A DNA stretch of 39,692 nucleotides from IMG/VR virus record IMGVR_UViG_3300001352_000027, positions 1-39,692 of that record. One strand, given 5' to 3'. The position numbers and the translations under genes are program-made. A model generated the notes under the pieces. It was not told where the DNA came from and searched no databases. It saw nothing but the letters and a program-made list of their open reading frames with translations. Shown in pieces: positions 1 to 9,000 of the stretch (within the stretch, counting starts at the first letter, position 1; each line of letters starts with the position of its first letter). The DNA comes from a virus.

Positions 1-148
1 AATGTAACTAATATTGCTGAGTCTGCTAATGTAACTAATATTGCTGAGTCTGCTAATGTAACTAATATTGCTGAGTCTGCTAATGTAACTAATATTGCCG
101 AGTCTGCTAATGTAACTAATATTGCTGAGTCTGCTAATGTAACTAATA
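1..148 (+). repeat. 27-base in-frame tandem repeat (5.5 copies)
   Basis: Five complete 27-base units fill 1-135 and a sixth diverges after 13 bases at 148. Each unit encodes NVTNIAESA. The only difference among the full copies is a silent GCT to GCC change in copy 4. The array may continue upstream of the window. Confidence 0.95.
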
Positions 149-1431
149 GTGTAAACGGGATTCAGTTTAAATCAGAAAATTCTTCAGTTGAGTATGTAAG
201 TGACAACTCAACCAACTTGGATGAACCCAACTACACAGATTCTCAATATGAAACAGATGTGCAGGAAATCAAGAAACAAATAAATGTTGAAGATTTAAAA
301 TATTCACAGAAATCAATTTCTACCCAAGTTGCTGAATCAAATGATAAATTAATAAAACAGGAGAACACACAAACCACCATACCCAATAAACCCAAAAGTG
401 TAAAAGAGCAACTTGGAATAAAATCGCAGAAACAAGATAAGCAAATCGAATTCAGTTCATCCGATACAGATACACTTACAAAATCACCGATTCCCACCGA
501 CAATAAAAAGATTAAAGCAAAAACTAAAGATGACCTTGAAGATGAAATAAAAAAAGATGCAATCAGTTCGCACCAAATAGAAGAGAAAGGCTCGTCTGGT
601 ATAACGTATGAATCAGACAACAAGAGTGTGGTTTACGATACATACACAGATGACAACGGAGATATAAAAGAAGATACATACGAAAAGACCGGAGACGAAT
701 CATACAAAAAAACAAAATCTACAACAAAACAAAAGAAACCAGCAGGTGGACCTCCAGCAGAACAGGATGCAGACGAAGTAACTTCATTCCACACAGGAGA
801 AACAATTAAACGTGAAGAACTAAAGGGTACCGTTCTTGAAGACGCAGACATGAACGCAGTTGGGTTACTACATCCAAATGATTTGAAAAACTTAAAGAAC
901 AACGAAGAAGTGCAAAAAACACTAGCAGATGCTGAAAAAGTATACGATAAAACATTTGCAAAGGAAATTGAAAAAACAGAAAATCTGGTCTTGTCAGAGC
1001 AAACCGATGGCATAATTTTTGGAGCACAACTTCCAACCTTAAACGGCAATCAAATAGTAATAAATTCAGAACGAATACTTATATCAGCTAAAACACAAGA
1101 GTGTGGAATTTTTTCAAAAAGAAAATTCTTCGTTTCAACTGATGATGAAATTACAATGAACGCAAAACAAAGAATTGTTTTAAAAACCGATATGCACACA
1201 TCAATAGAATCACCCACAATTCATCTGGGTGTGTATACAACCAGAAACCACCCATCTTTAAAAGGAGATTGTACCGTGTGGTGGTTGCAGGATTTATGTG
1301 ACTGGTTATCAGGACACACTCACAGTGACCCGTGGGTAACAACAGGAACACCAACTCAACAGGGTTCTTTGGCAGCTTTAAGAGCAAGAGCTCCAACATT
1401 ATTGAGTGAACGAATATTTATATCTGGATAG
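1..1431 (+). CDS. Baseplate spike-like structural protein, 5' end outside window
   Basis: The frame is open from base 1, so the true start lies upstream; internal TTG or ATG codons are not needed as starts. The visible 476 codons begin with five in-frame copies of a nine-residue repeat (NVTNIAESA), followed by a long, charged, low-complexity Lys/Glu/Asp/Thr-rich stretch. The last 150 residues look folded. They have a run of short alternating beta segments (IVINSERILISAK, then ITMNAKQRIVLKTD, then SPTIHLG) like the beta-helical needle of gp5/GpV-type spikes, then a Trp/His-rich end (CDWLSGHTHSDPW) and a Pro/Thr segment. It sits directly upstream of gp25 and gp6-like genes, which suits a baseplate hub or spike role. 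I infer the role from this beta pattern and position; no lysozyme domain is visible in the part present. Confidence 0.6.
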   Translation, partial: NVTNIAESANVTNIAESANVTNIAESANVTNIAESANVTNIAESANVTNSVNGIQFKSENSSVEYVSDNSTNLDEPNYTDSQYETDVQEIKKQINVEDLKYSQKSISTQVAESNDKLIKQENTQTTIPNKPKSVKEQLGIKSQKQDKQIEFSSSDTDTLTKSPIPTDNKKIKAKTKDDLEDEIKKDAISSHQIEEKGSSGITYESDNKSVVYDTYTDDNGDIKEDTYEKTGDESYKKTKSTTKQKKPAGGPPAEQDADEVTSFHTGETIKREELKGTVLEDADMNAVGLLHPNDLKNLKNNEEVQKTLADAEKVYDKTFAKEIEKTENLVLSEQTDGIIFGAQLPTLNGNQIVINSERILISAKTQECGIFSKRKFFVSTDDEITMNAKQRIVLKTDMHTSIESPTIHLGVYTTRNHPSLKGDCTVWWLQDLCDWLSGHTHSDPWVTTGTPTQQGSLAALRARAPTLLSERIFISG

Positions 1432-1443
1432 AAAGGTTATACA

Positions 1444-1845
1444 ATGAAAAAAAATGAATTAATAAAACTAATAAGAGGTGCAGTTAGGGCTGAATTAAAC
1501 GAGTCTTTGCCAAAAATGCTATCTGAACTGATAAAGACAGAAACTATACCAAGTATGGTAGATGATCCAGTTGAGATTACAAAACAAATACTTGAAAATG
1601 TTCCATCTAAAAAAACACCCACAAAGAGGTATAGTAATAACGAGGCACTAAACAAAGTACTAAACGAAACTGTGGGGGGGATTCCGGTAGAAGGAACTCG
1701 GGTAGGAAACCATCAAAACTTTACCGACACAAGTGGAAATGATGTCGATATAGATGCGTTACCTGATCATGTATCAAACGCACTAACTAGAAATTATTCT
1801 GATGTAGTAAAACTTGTAGATCAGAAGCGAGGAAACCTTAAATGA
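1444..1845 (+). CDS. Small structural-region protein of unknown function
   Basis: 133 residues. The start is supported by an AAAGG ribosome-binding sequence about eight bases upstream, and the stop overlaps the gp25 start as ATGA. The N-terminus is helical and Lys/Glu-rich (KNELIKLIRGAVRAELNESL). A variable middle and an Asp-rich, probably ordered C-terminal third follow. I recognise no catalytic motif. Its position between a spike-like gene and gp25, and the coupled overlap, suggest a baseplate or tail assembly part made alongside gp25. A run of seven G (around 1674-1680) lies inside the frame; it is a place to check for sequencing slippage, but the frame stays open. Confidence 0.7.
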   Translation: MKKNELIKLIRGAVRAELNESLPKMLSELIKTETIPSMVDDPVEITKQILENVPSKKTPTKRYSNNEALNKVLNETVGGIPVEGTRVGNHQNFTDTSGNDVDIDALPDHVSNALTRNYSDVVKLVDQKRGNLK

Positions 1846-2228
1846 ATAAAGACATCCCACTTGGTATCAAAATACCGTATTCACGTGGTAAAGCAGGTTT
1901 TTTTGAACAAACATATTCTGACATAGAGCGTGCACATACGAACTTAAAAATGCTTTTAATGACGGCAAAGGGAGAACGACCCATGATGCCAACATATGGA
2001 AGTGATTTAAGAAGTTTGTTATTTAATCCAGCAGAAGAGGATTATGATGAACTTCTTAGGGAGGCGGTGAGAGATGCAACCGAAAAGTGGATGCCAGAGG
2101 TGATTATACTTGGTGTTGATATAACAAGAGACACATCATCAGCACCCAATTCAGCAACAATACAAATTACATTTTCGTTAAGTTCAATTCCTGATTCATA
2201 CGAAAAATTAGAAATAGAGGTTTCATAA
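1842..2228 (+). CDS. 25: Baseplate wedge protein, gp25-like
   Basis: 128 residues, close to T4 gp25 (132). The hallmark features of the GPW/gp25 family are visible: an N-terminal Pro/Gly-rich entry, then a helix leading to a GERPMMPTYGSDLRSLLF segment, matching the family's conserved G-E-R/x-P-x-(F/Y)-G-(C/S)-x-L signature. An acidic helix (EEDYDELLREAVRDATEKW) and paired beta strands finish the fold. In T4, gp25 joins gp6 and gp53 in the wedge and contacts the sheath, acting as a contraction trigger. The start overlaps the previous stop (ATGA) and is preceded by GAGGAA. The next gene, one base away, is its usual partner gp6. Confidence 0.93.
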   Translation: MNKDIPLGIKIPYSRGKAGFFEQTYSDIERAHTNLKMLLMTAKGERPMMPTYGSDLRSLLFNPAEEDYDELLREAVRDATEKWMPEVIILGVDITRDTSSAPNSATIQITFSLSSIPDSYEKLEIEVS

Positions 2229-2229
2229 A

Positions 2230-4200
2230 ATGGCCAACGACACATATCAACAAGCATCTGCAAGTAAAAAAGACATTAATTATACGGGTAAAGATTTCAA
2301 TTCGTTTAGAAAAAATCTGATTGAATATTCAAAATCTTATTTTTCATCTACATATCGTGACTTTAGTGAGAACTCTACGGGAATGATGTTCATAGAACTT
2401 GCCAGTTATGTAGGTGATGTGTTGTCTTACTATATAGACCATCAATTTAAAGAGGGATTTCTACAATACTCATCGGAAAGAAAGAATATAATAAGTTTAG
2501 CAAATTACCTTGGATACAAAATAAGAACATCTGTATCTGCTACAACTGAGTTAGAAGTTTTTCAACTTGTTCCTTCAAAGGTAGGTTTAAATGGAAAAAT
2601 GGAACCAGACTTAAAATATGCACTTAATATCCAAGAGGGCATGGAAGTTGCATCTTCTGACGGAAACTCACCACCATTTAGAACACTTTCGCAGATAAAT
2701 TTTAATGAAGACAAAAAAGAGTCTCCACGTGAAGTTAGTGTATATGAACGTGATTCAATCGGTCAACCCACATTCTACATTCTTAAAAAAAGATGTCTAG
2801 CAAGTGCCGGAACTTTAAAATCAAAAACAGTTAGAGTCGGAGAACCAACTGAATTTTTTGAAATTACACTTGCCGATCAAAATGTAATTGAAATACTTTC
2901 AGTAGAGGACTCATCTGGAAATCCGTACTATGAAGTTCCGTATCTTGCTCAAGATACAATACCGATAGAAGAATCAAACGATTATCAAAACAACCCAGTG
3001 TATTCAAAATATGCTGATTCTGTTCCCTATATATTGAAGTTCATAAAGTCATCCAGAAGATTTACTACTATAGTAAATCCGGACAACACCACTACATTAG
3101 AATTCGGTGCAGGAAGTGATAAATTTGATGATGAAATCATTATACCAAATCTTGATAACTTAGGAAAAACCATGAACTCTGCTAAGAGCTTGGAAACTAG
3201 TATTGACCCAAGTAACTTTTTAAAATCAAATAGTTATGGAAGTTCTCCTTCTAACACCACACTTCTTGTAAAATATTATGTGGGTGGAGGAGTTTCGTCA
3301 AATGTTTCGGCAAACACACTTAATACTATTCAAAGCATAAAATTTCAAGAAACAACCGACTACGTAGATCAATCAGAACAAGCATCAATTGATACGGTTA
3401 AATCAAGCATACAAGTAAATAACCCACTTCCTGCCACGGGAGGAAAATCTGCTGAAACTGATGAAGAAATAAGACAAAACGGACTTGCATCATTCTCATC
3501 ACAACATCGTGCAGTTACACGTGATGACTATGTAATACGAACATTGTCTATGCCACCTAAGTTTGGGAGTATAGCAAAGGCATATGTATCCAAAGACGGA
3601 ATTCTTGATACTCGTTCACAGACCAATATTTTTAAGGACGCTTTCACGGACGAAGCAAAAACAACACCAAACGGAATGAACATTGTTTATGGTGAACTTA
3701 ACAACCCACTTGCTATCAATCTTTATGTATTGTCTTATGACAAAAACAACCACTTAATAAGACCAAATGAATTGATATTAAAAAACTTAAAAACTTATTT
3801 AGGTAAATACAGAATACTGACAGATGGAATCAATATCACAAATGCATTTGTGATAAACTTTGGAATAAACTTTGAAATCTCAGTATTTGAAAACTTTAAT
3901 AAAAAGGAAGTTTTAATTGCCTGTATCAGTGAACTTACCGATATGTACACAACTGATAAAATTTCAATCATGCAACCAATTGAAATCGGAGAAATAGAAC
4001 TCAAACTAACAAAGGTATCTGGAGTTCGGTCTGTGGTTGATGTTGAAATAGTAAATTTAACAACTGAGAATGGAAACTATTCTGAAAACGAATACGATAT
4101 AAAGGCAGCTACAACAGGAAAAACAATATACCCATCAATGGACCCTTCTATATTTGAAATAAAGTTCCCAAATAAAGACATAATAGGGAGGATAGTATAA
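2230..4200 (+). CDS. 6: Baseplate wedge protein, gp6/baseplate J-like
   Basis: 656 residues, nearly the length of T4 gp6 (660). The N-terminal third has the typical opening of this family: a YTGKDFNSFRKNLIEY segment, then ENSTGMMFIELASYVGDVLSYYID and a helical segment around RKNIISLANYLGYK. The middle is beta-rich and the last third carries the baseplate-J core (GGKSAETDEEIRQNG, then QHRAVTRDDYVIRTL). These proteins dimerise to form the inner ring of the baseplate and link neighbouring wedges. An AGAGG sequence lies about 11 bases before the ATG, one base separates it from gp25, and the stop overlaps the next start by one base. The gp25-gp6 order is conserved in T4-like phages. Confidence 0.9.
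   Translation: MANDTYQQASASKKDINYTGKDFNSFRKNLIEYSKSYFSSTYRDFSENSTGMMFIELASYVGDVLSYYIDHQFKEGFLQYSSERKNIISLANYLGYKIRTSVSATTELEVFQLVPSKVGLNGKMEPDLKYALNIQEGMEVASSDGNSPPFRTLSQINFNEDKKESPREVSVYERDSIGQPTFYILKKRCLASAGTLKSKTVRVGEPTEFFEITLADQNVIEILSVEDSSGNPYYEVPYLAQDTIPIEESNDYQNNPVYSKYADSVPYILKFIKSSRRFTTIVNPDNTTTLEFGAGSDKFDDEIIIPNLDNLGKTMNSAKSLETSIDPSNFLKSNSYGSSPSNTTLLVKYYVGGGVSSNVSANTLNTIQSIKFQETTDYVDQSEQASIDTVKSSIQVNNPLPATGGKSAETDEEIRQNGLASFSSQHRAVTRDDYVIRTLSMPPKFGSIAKAYVSKDGILDTRSQTNIFKDAFTDEAKTTPNGMNIVYGELNNPLAINLYVLSYDKNNHLIRPNELILKNLKTYLGKYRILTDGINITNAFVINFGINFEISVFENFNKKEVLIACISELTDMYTTDKISIMQPIEIGEIELKLTKVSGVRSVVDVEIVNLTTENGNYSENEYDIKAATTGKTIYPSMDPSIFEIKFPNKDIIGRIV
4186..4191 (+). promoter_or_regulatory. 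Strong Shine-Dalgarno (GGGAGG)
   Basis: GGGAGG lies eight bases before the ATG at 4200, inside the end of the gp6-like gene. It fixes the start of the next gene and is one of the few strong ribosome binding sites in the structural block. Confidence 0.8.
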
Positions 4201-5432
4201 TGATTAAATTTATATACCCAACACAATCCTGCACATTATATAGTAATTATGATGTATTAAACACGGGTGCTGACGAGATACTGGAAGTTGCTTCTGACTT
4301 TACACCAACTAACGGTCCTATGACAACCCGTGCTCTTTTATTATTTTCTAACGAAGACATTTTGTCAGACTTCAAAACAACAAACAGATATATATTAAAC
4401 TTAAAGATAGTACAAAGTGTAGAGTTAGAGTCTCAAGTAGAACTTGAAGCATATCCGGTTTCAGAAAAGTGGGATGCAGGAAAAGGTAGATTTTCTGATA
4501 CAGAGTTATTATATCCTGGAGCATCTTGGTTATATAAAAATAAAAATAAAGATACATGGACTACAACCACACCCGTTGAATATGAAGCAGGTGGAGGTTC
4601 TTGGTATGCTAAATTTTATGACAATGAACTGGATGAAGAATCTACATTAGATTTTAGATTCAAGTTCGAAACAATGACTTCAGATGTAAAAATTGATATA
4701 ACCCAACTTGTTTCTTTTTGGAATATGTCTGCTATTGAGAATAACGGAATTATTTTAAAATTCAAAGATGATATATCAAAAAGATGCGGTAATGTAAAGT
4801 TTTTCTCAACAAACACAAATACAATATACCGACCGTATATTGAAGTTGGTGAATATGACTATACATTTGAACCATATATTATTACATCTGCCACAAAAAA
4901 TATAGAACTTTCATCGGGATCATTAGACTCGGGATCATTAGACTCGGGATCATTAGACTCGGGATCATTAGACTCGGGATCATTAGACTCGGGATCATTA
5001 GAAGAATCTATTACTTACAACACCGAACAAACCAAACAACTTGAAAGTGGTGTGTTGGAGTTAACAAATAAAGACCTGCAAATTTTTATAGAAAACACAA
5101 AAGAATCATACTCAAAAGACGAAGTTGAAAAACTGATGGTCGGTGTGAGAGAATCAAACCCTAAGAAAAAATTCTCGAATAGAATACGATACACGGGTCG
5201 TAATATTACCTCACTTGATATGTTCTTTTCTGTATTGGACGCTGAAACAGAAGAAATTGTTATAGACTTTTCTGAGTTTACAAAAATATCATGTGATACA
5301 AGTGGTCACTATTTTAATTTTGATTTTGGATGTTTATCTAGGGGTCGACTTTATAAATTTATTTTAAAATTAGAATACGAGGGTATTAGAAAAAAATACG
5401 ATAACAAACTATCATTTATGATAACAAACTAA
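4200..5432 (+). CDS. Beta-rich virion structural protein with SGSLD repeat
   Basis: 410 residues. The N-terminal 240 residues look like a single beta-sandwich domain with regularly spaced aromatic strands (TLYSNYDVLNTGADEILEV early on, then ALLLFSNEDI and LDFRFKFE, then IILKFKDD), reminiscent of DNRLRE-type domains of surface proteins; that match is from memory and tentative. A hinge of five SGSLD units plus SGSLE follows (residues 239-268), then a short helix and a second beta domain of about 110 residues. It lies between gp6 and the giant tail gene, so a baseplate-to-fibre connector or tail decoration is plausible. The start has a strong GGGAGG site; the ATG overlaps the upstream stop by one base. 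Confidence 0.72.
   Translation: MIKFIYPTQSCTLYSNYDVLNTGADEILEVASDFTPTNGPMTTRALLLFSNEDILSDFKTTNRYILNLKIVQSVELESQVELEAYPVSEKWDAGKGRFSDTELLYPGASWLYKNKNKDTWTTTTPVEYEAGGGSWYAKFYDNELDEESTLDFRFKFETMTSDVKIDITQLVSFWNMSAIENNGIILKFKDDISKRCGNVKFFSTNTNTIYRPYIEVGEYDYTFEPYIITSATKNIELSSGSLDSGSLDSGSLDSGSLDSGSLDSGSLEESITYNTEQTKQLESGVLELTNKDLQIFIENTKESYSKDEVEKLMVGVRESNPKKKFSNRIRYTGRNITSLDMFFSVLDAETEEIVIDFSEFTKISCDTSGHYFNFDFGCLSRGRLYKFILKLEYEGIRKKYDNKLSFMITN
4914..5003 (+). repeat. 15-base in-frame tandem repeat (6 units)
   Basis: Six units of TCGGGATCATTAGAC run head to tail; the last ends GAA instead of GAC. Each encodes Ser-Gly-Ser-Leu-Asp (Glu in the last). The five complete units are identical in DNA, pointing to recent expansion. 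The repeat sits exactly between two predicted beta domains, like an adjustable linker. Confidence 0.97.
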
Positions 5433-5433
5433 G

Positions 5434-6009
5434 ATGAACCAACAAAACAACATTCCGGAATATTTAGATAATAAAAACTTTGATCAAACTGAGTTAAGTA
5501 ATTTACTCACGGGTGTACCCGCAACTGAAAATGTTGATGAAAATGGTAATCAACTAGTTGACATGAACACCGAAGATTTAAGTAACAATATTTCTGTGGT
5601 TAAACAAAATATCACAGAATTCTCTAACAATAAAATTGAGCAAAACTACGACACATCATTCAGTGAACTTATAAATGAATCAGATTCTAACAACAATCTT
5701 ATGATAGAAGATGACATAAAACAACTGAGTGAGGATCAATTAAAACGTGAAGGTGTGTTAGAAAACCAACTAGATGAATTATCAAAAGTATTAGAACGAG
5801 AATCGCAACGCAATATTAAAATACAAGAGGACGCGGAAACTAACTATAAAGCAATGAAATCCGTTATAGTTGAGCAGAGAATCAAAAATGGTGAGGGTGT
5901 AGATGAAACTGATTTTTCGGATGCGTTTCCATTTTTACCCAAAAGTGATACTGCTTCTGAAAATAAAACTTCATTCAACCCATCACCGTATGCGGTTGAA
6001 CCCACATAA
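5434..6009 (+). CDS. Acidic coiled-coil virion-associated protein, unknown function
   Basis: 191 residues, strongly acidic and Asn-rich. The first 90 residues look disordered. A long helix with heptad-like spacing spans about residues 98-150 (SEDQLKREGVLENQLDELSK and onward), and the end contains DETDFSDAFPFLPK. I associate this helix-plus-FPFLP ending with proteins placed just before very large tail genes in marine phages, but no function is known to me. Only one base separates it from the previous stop, and there is no Shine-Dalgarno sequence before the ATG. A chaperone or connector for the giant downstream product is a reasonable inference, not shown. Confidence 0.68.
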   Translation: MNQQNNIPEYLDNKNFDQTELSNLLTGVPATENVDENGNQLVDMNTEDLSNNISVVKQNITEFSNNKIEQNYDTSFSELINESDSNNNLMIEDDIKQLSEDQLKREGVLENQLDELSKVLERESQRNIKIQEDAETNYKAMKSVIVEQRIKNGEGVDETDFSDAFPFLPKSDTASENKTSFNPSPYAVEPT

Positions 6010-6028
6010 TAAATAACTTAAATTGGTT

Positions 6029-9000
6029 ATGACTGACATTTTACAACATACATACGCATCTAAGTTTGACATTGATACCAATGTTATTAGGTCTAGTAGT
6101 CTAGAACCCACAGACTTCAATAAAATAAAAGAAAGAGAAGTCTCGGGAGACTTATTCGGTGTAAACTCAAAAGATGTGATAGAGTTTTCGGCATTTACAC
6201 AAAACAACGAACTAGTTGGATGGAAGACCATACAACAGACTCCAAATTACTCAACACGTGCCGTCTCATATTTAAATTCAGACGGAGTCCTTGAAAGAAA
6301 AAACATATCTTATTTAAAATCGTTATATCCAAAAACAAGTGATGGTAATATATTAGTTTCACCAAAGTATGAGTTAAGTCAACTCGGAATTAGGCAAGGT
6401 GAGTACAAAGTAAGAATTTCATATAGAAACGATATAGTAGGTTCGTTCGAGAACCCATACAAACTACAGATAAAAGAAATATCTGGATCAAGAACGGAAA
6501 TAAAAGCAGTAACTCAGTCTTTTAAAAATTCAAGAAACCCAAATCAAATTTCTTTTAATTTTGAATACGGAAACTTTTTAAACAAACAAACTATAGTTGC
6601 TCATGTAATAGAAAAACTCAAAAACATACTCAAAAACAAAACATTTGTATCCGAACTTGAATCAAAGGAGTTTTCTAAAAAAACATCTGACTATTCAATG
6701 TATATAAACAAAGCAAAAAAGTCATTTTCTTTAACCGAGTTACAAATCTTAAAAGAATTAGACTCTATATATACAAATTTAAGAGATGTATATACAAACT
6801 ATCTATATGGAAGTTACAATGAAGTCTTTTCACAAGACAGATTTTACACAGATTATATAAATTTAGTTGATTACACCCTGAACACTTTTTCAAGATTCGT
6901 TCAGGAAAATAATTCTGACTTAAAATTGTTCTACAAATATATGATGATACAGATGTTTGATGAAGACGAAGTTTCGGGTGTATTTAAAAAACGATTTGAC
7001 ACATATCTTTTAAACGGAATGAACTTTGGTAATGGATTATTTGTCCCATTTTTGAAATACACAAGTTATGTAGACGAATCGTTATCAACCGACTCAAACG
7101 ATGTTTTATTAATAAAACTACTAACACCGTTAGACGAATCAATCACGGAAGATGTAAATTTCTATATATCACAAAATCCGTATTCAGATGACATAGTAAA
7201 AAGCATTATACTTAGGTCGGTCGTTGAGAAAAACTCCACAACCTTTAAGTTGAGGGGTCCCGATATATCAACAAAGTTGACCTCAAATGCAACCAAGAAG
7301 TTTTCACTTAGTGATGAAGAAGAATCTCAATTAATAGAGGACGATGTACAGAGTGCAGAAAACCATTTTAAGACAACCAACACGGAAGTAGAAAATCTCA
7401 ACATAGATTATTCTGACTTTAAAAATTTTGTTAAGTTTTCTTCTGCTCGTTCACGATTGGATAATTTTGTTTTAAAACTCACGAATATATCAAAACTTAA
7501 ATTCAAGATTCAAGAAACAATTAGAAAAATAAATAAACTAAATAGTGATGTATCAAGTGGTTTTTTGACACCAAACGAAGCGACTAGATCAATTGAGGTA
7601 TTAAAAAACGAAGATATCAGAAAGTACAATGAAGGAATTGTTGAAATCTTTAAAACATTTACTCCATACGATAAATTTCTATACTATGATAGTGATAACA
7701 ATGCATGGCCACGTGAAACATCCTTTAATATAAACGGATTTACTGGAGCAGTTGATGGTGCGAATGGTTTGTACAAACTACACGCATCTAGAAAATACGA
7801 CCTTGATAAAGTTTTTCTAAATGAAAATAACTATTCCTGGAAGATAATATGGGACTATTCAGTTTCAAGGTGGAAGTTGTTTCAAGAGGATACTGATATA
7901 TTCATTTACTCGGGAACTGCCAATTTAAACTCAGGATTCTCGGCAAATGAGAATAACAATTCTGGATTTGCAAATCAGTCATCACTGTTTAAACTCAACT
8001 TACTTGAGGGGGAGTATACAGACGGAACTGCAATTTTTCCACCTGAGCTAATTCCCACTCAGATAATTGACTTTCAGAAAAGTGATGGATTTGCTTGGTA
8101 TAAAAGTAAAGCAAAGGAGGCAGATTTGCATGATAAATACAATGATGAATCACTTTACAATAGTTTACCTGAATTTTTGGTAAGAACAAATGAAAACGAA
8201 GAGTTTACTTTGTTTCTTGGAATGATAGGAGAGCAGTTTGATATTCTTCATGTATACACAGAAAACATGACAGAAATGGCAAATGCCAGAAACTCAATGA
8301 AAAAAGGAATTCCAAATCAACTAGTTTGGTTTGTAATGAATTCATTCGGAGTTAGGCTTTCAGGAAGAACGTCAGATCAACTTACAATTGGCAAGCAGTT
8401 TGAAGAAAACAGAGATATAGTTTGGCGCAGAGTTTTAAACAACTTACCCTATATTCTAAAAACATCAGGTACTGAAACCTCAATCCGTGCGTTGTTTAAG
8501 TGTTATGGAATTCCTGATCATTTATTTAAAATACGTGAATATGGAGGAATAAATTACAACACAGATTTGGACGAATCGGATGCTAATTTTAAAATAGATA
8601 CACTTGATTATGCATTACAGATAAACTCAGCAGATCAATATTTGGATATTCCAGTAAACTTTGAAATTATTGACACAAACGAAACTTCGGTTGAGTTGAA
8701 ACTTAGTGTAGGTAGGGAGTTTTTTGAAAACACCAACGATACAATAACATTTGAAAACACTAACAGTGCAACCCTACCCGCAAACATAGGCACGGTGGTT
8801 GGAATTGAAAAGTTGATTAATTCAGATGCTGACTACATTATTGGTTCTAGTAAACCTAGATTTTATACAAAAGGAAAAAACCAAGATTCATTTATTCCTG
8901 AATTGTGGAAAAACGAAAACTCGGTTATTGCGATATCTTGGAAAAATTTTCGTGAGGGTGTTTCGTTTTCTTACCCTAAAGTAAACGCGGGTACAGAACC

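Noticed and set aside
1-148. Possible CRISPR array from regularly repeated 27-base units
   Set aside because: The units are directly adjacent with no spacers and are in frame within an open coding region.
633-1049. Minus-strand open frame opposite the spike-like gene
   Set aside because: Ser/Phe-rich shadow of a Lys/Glu-rich gene; no ribosome site and no plausible fold. The same applies to the other minus-strand frames throughout the window.
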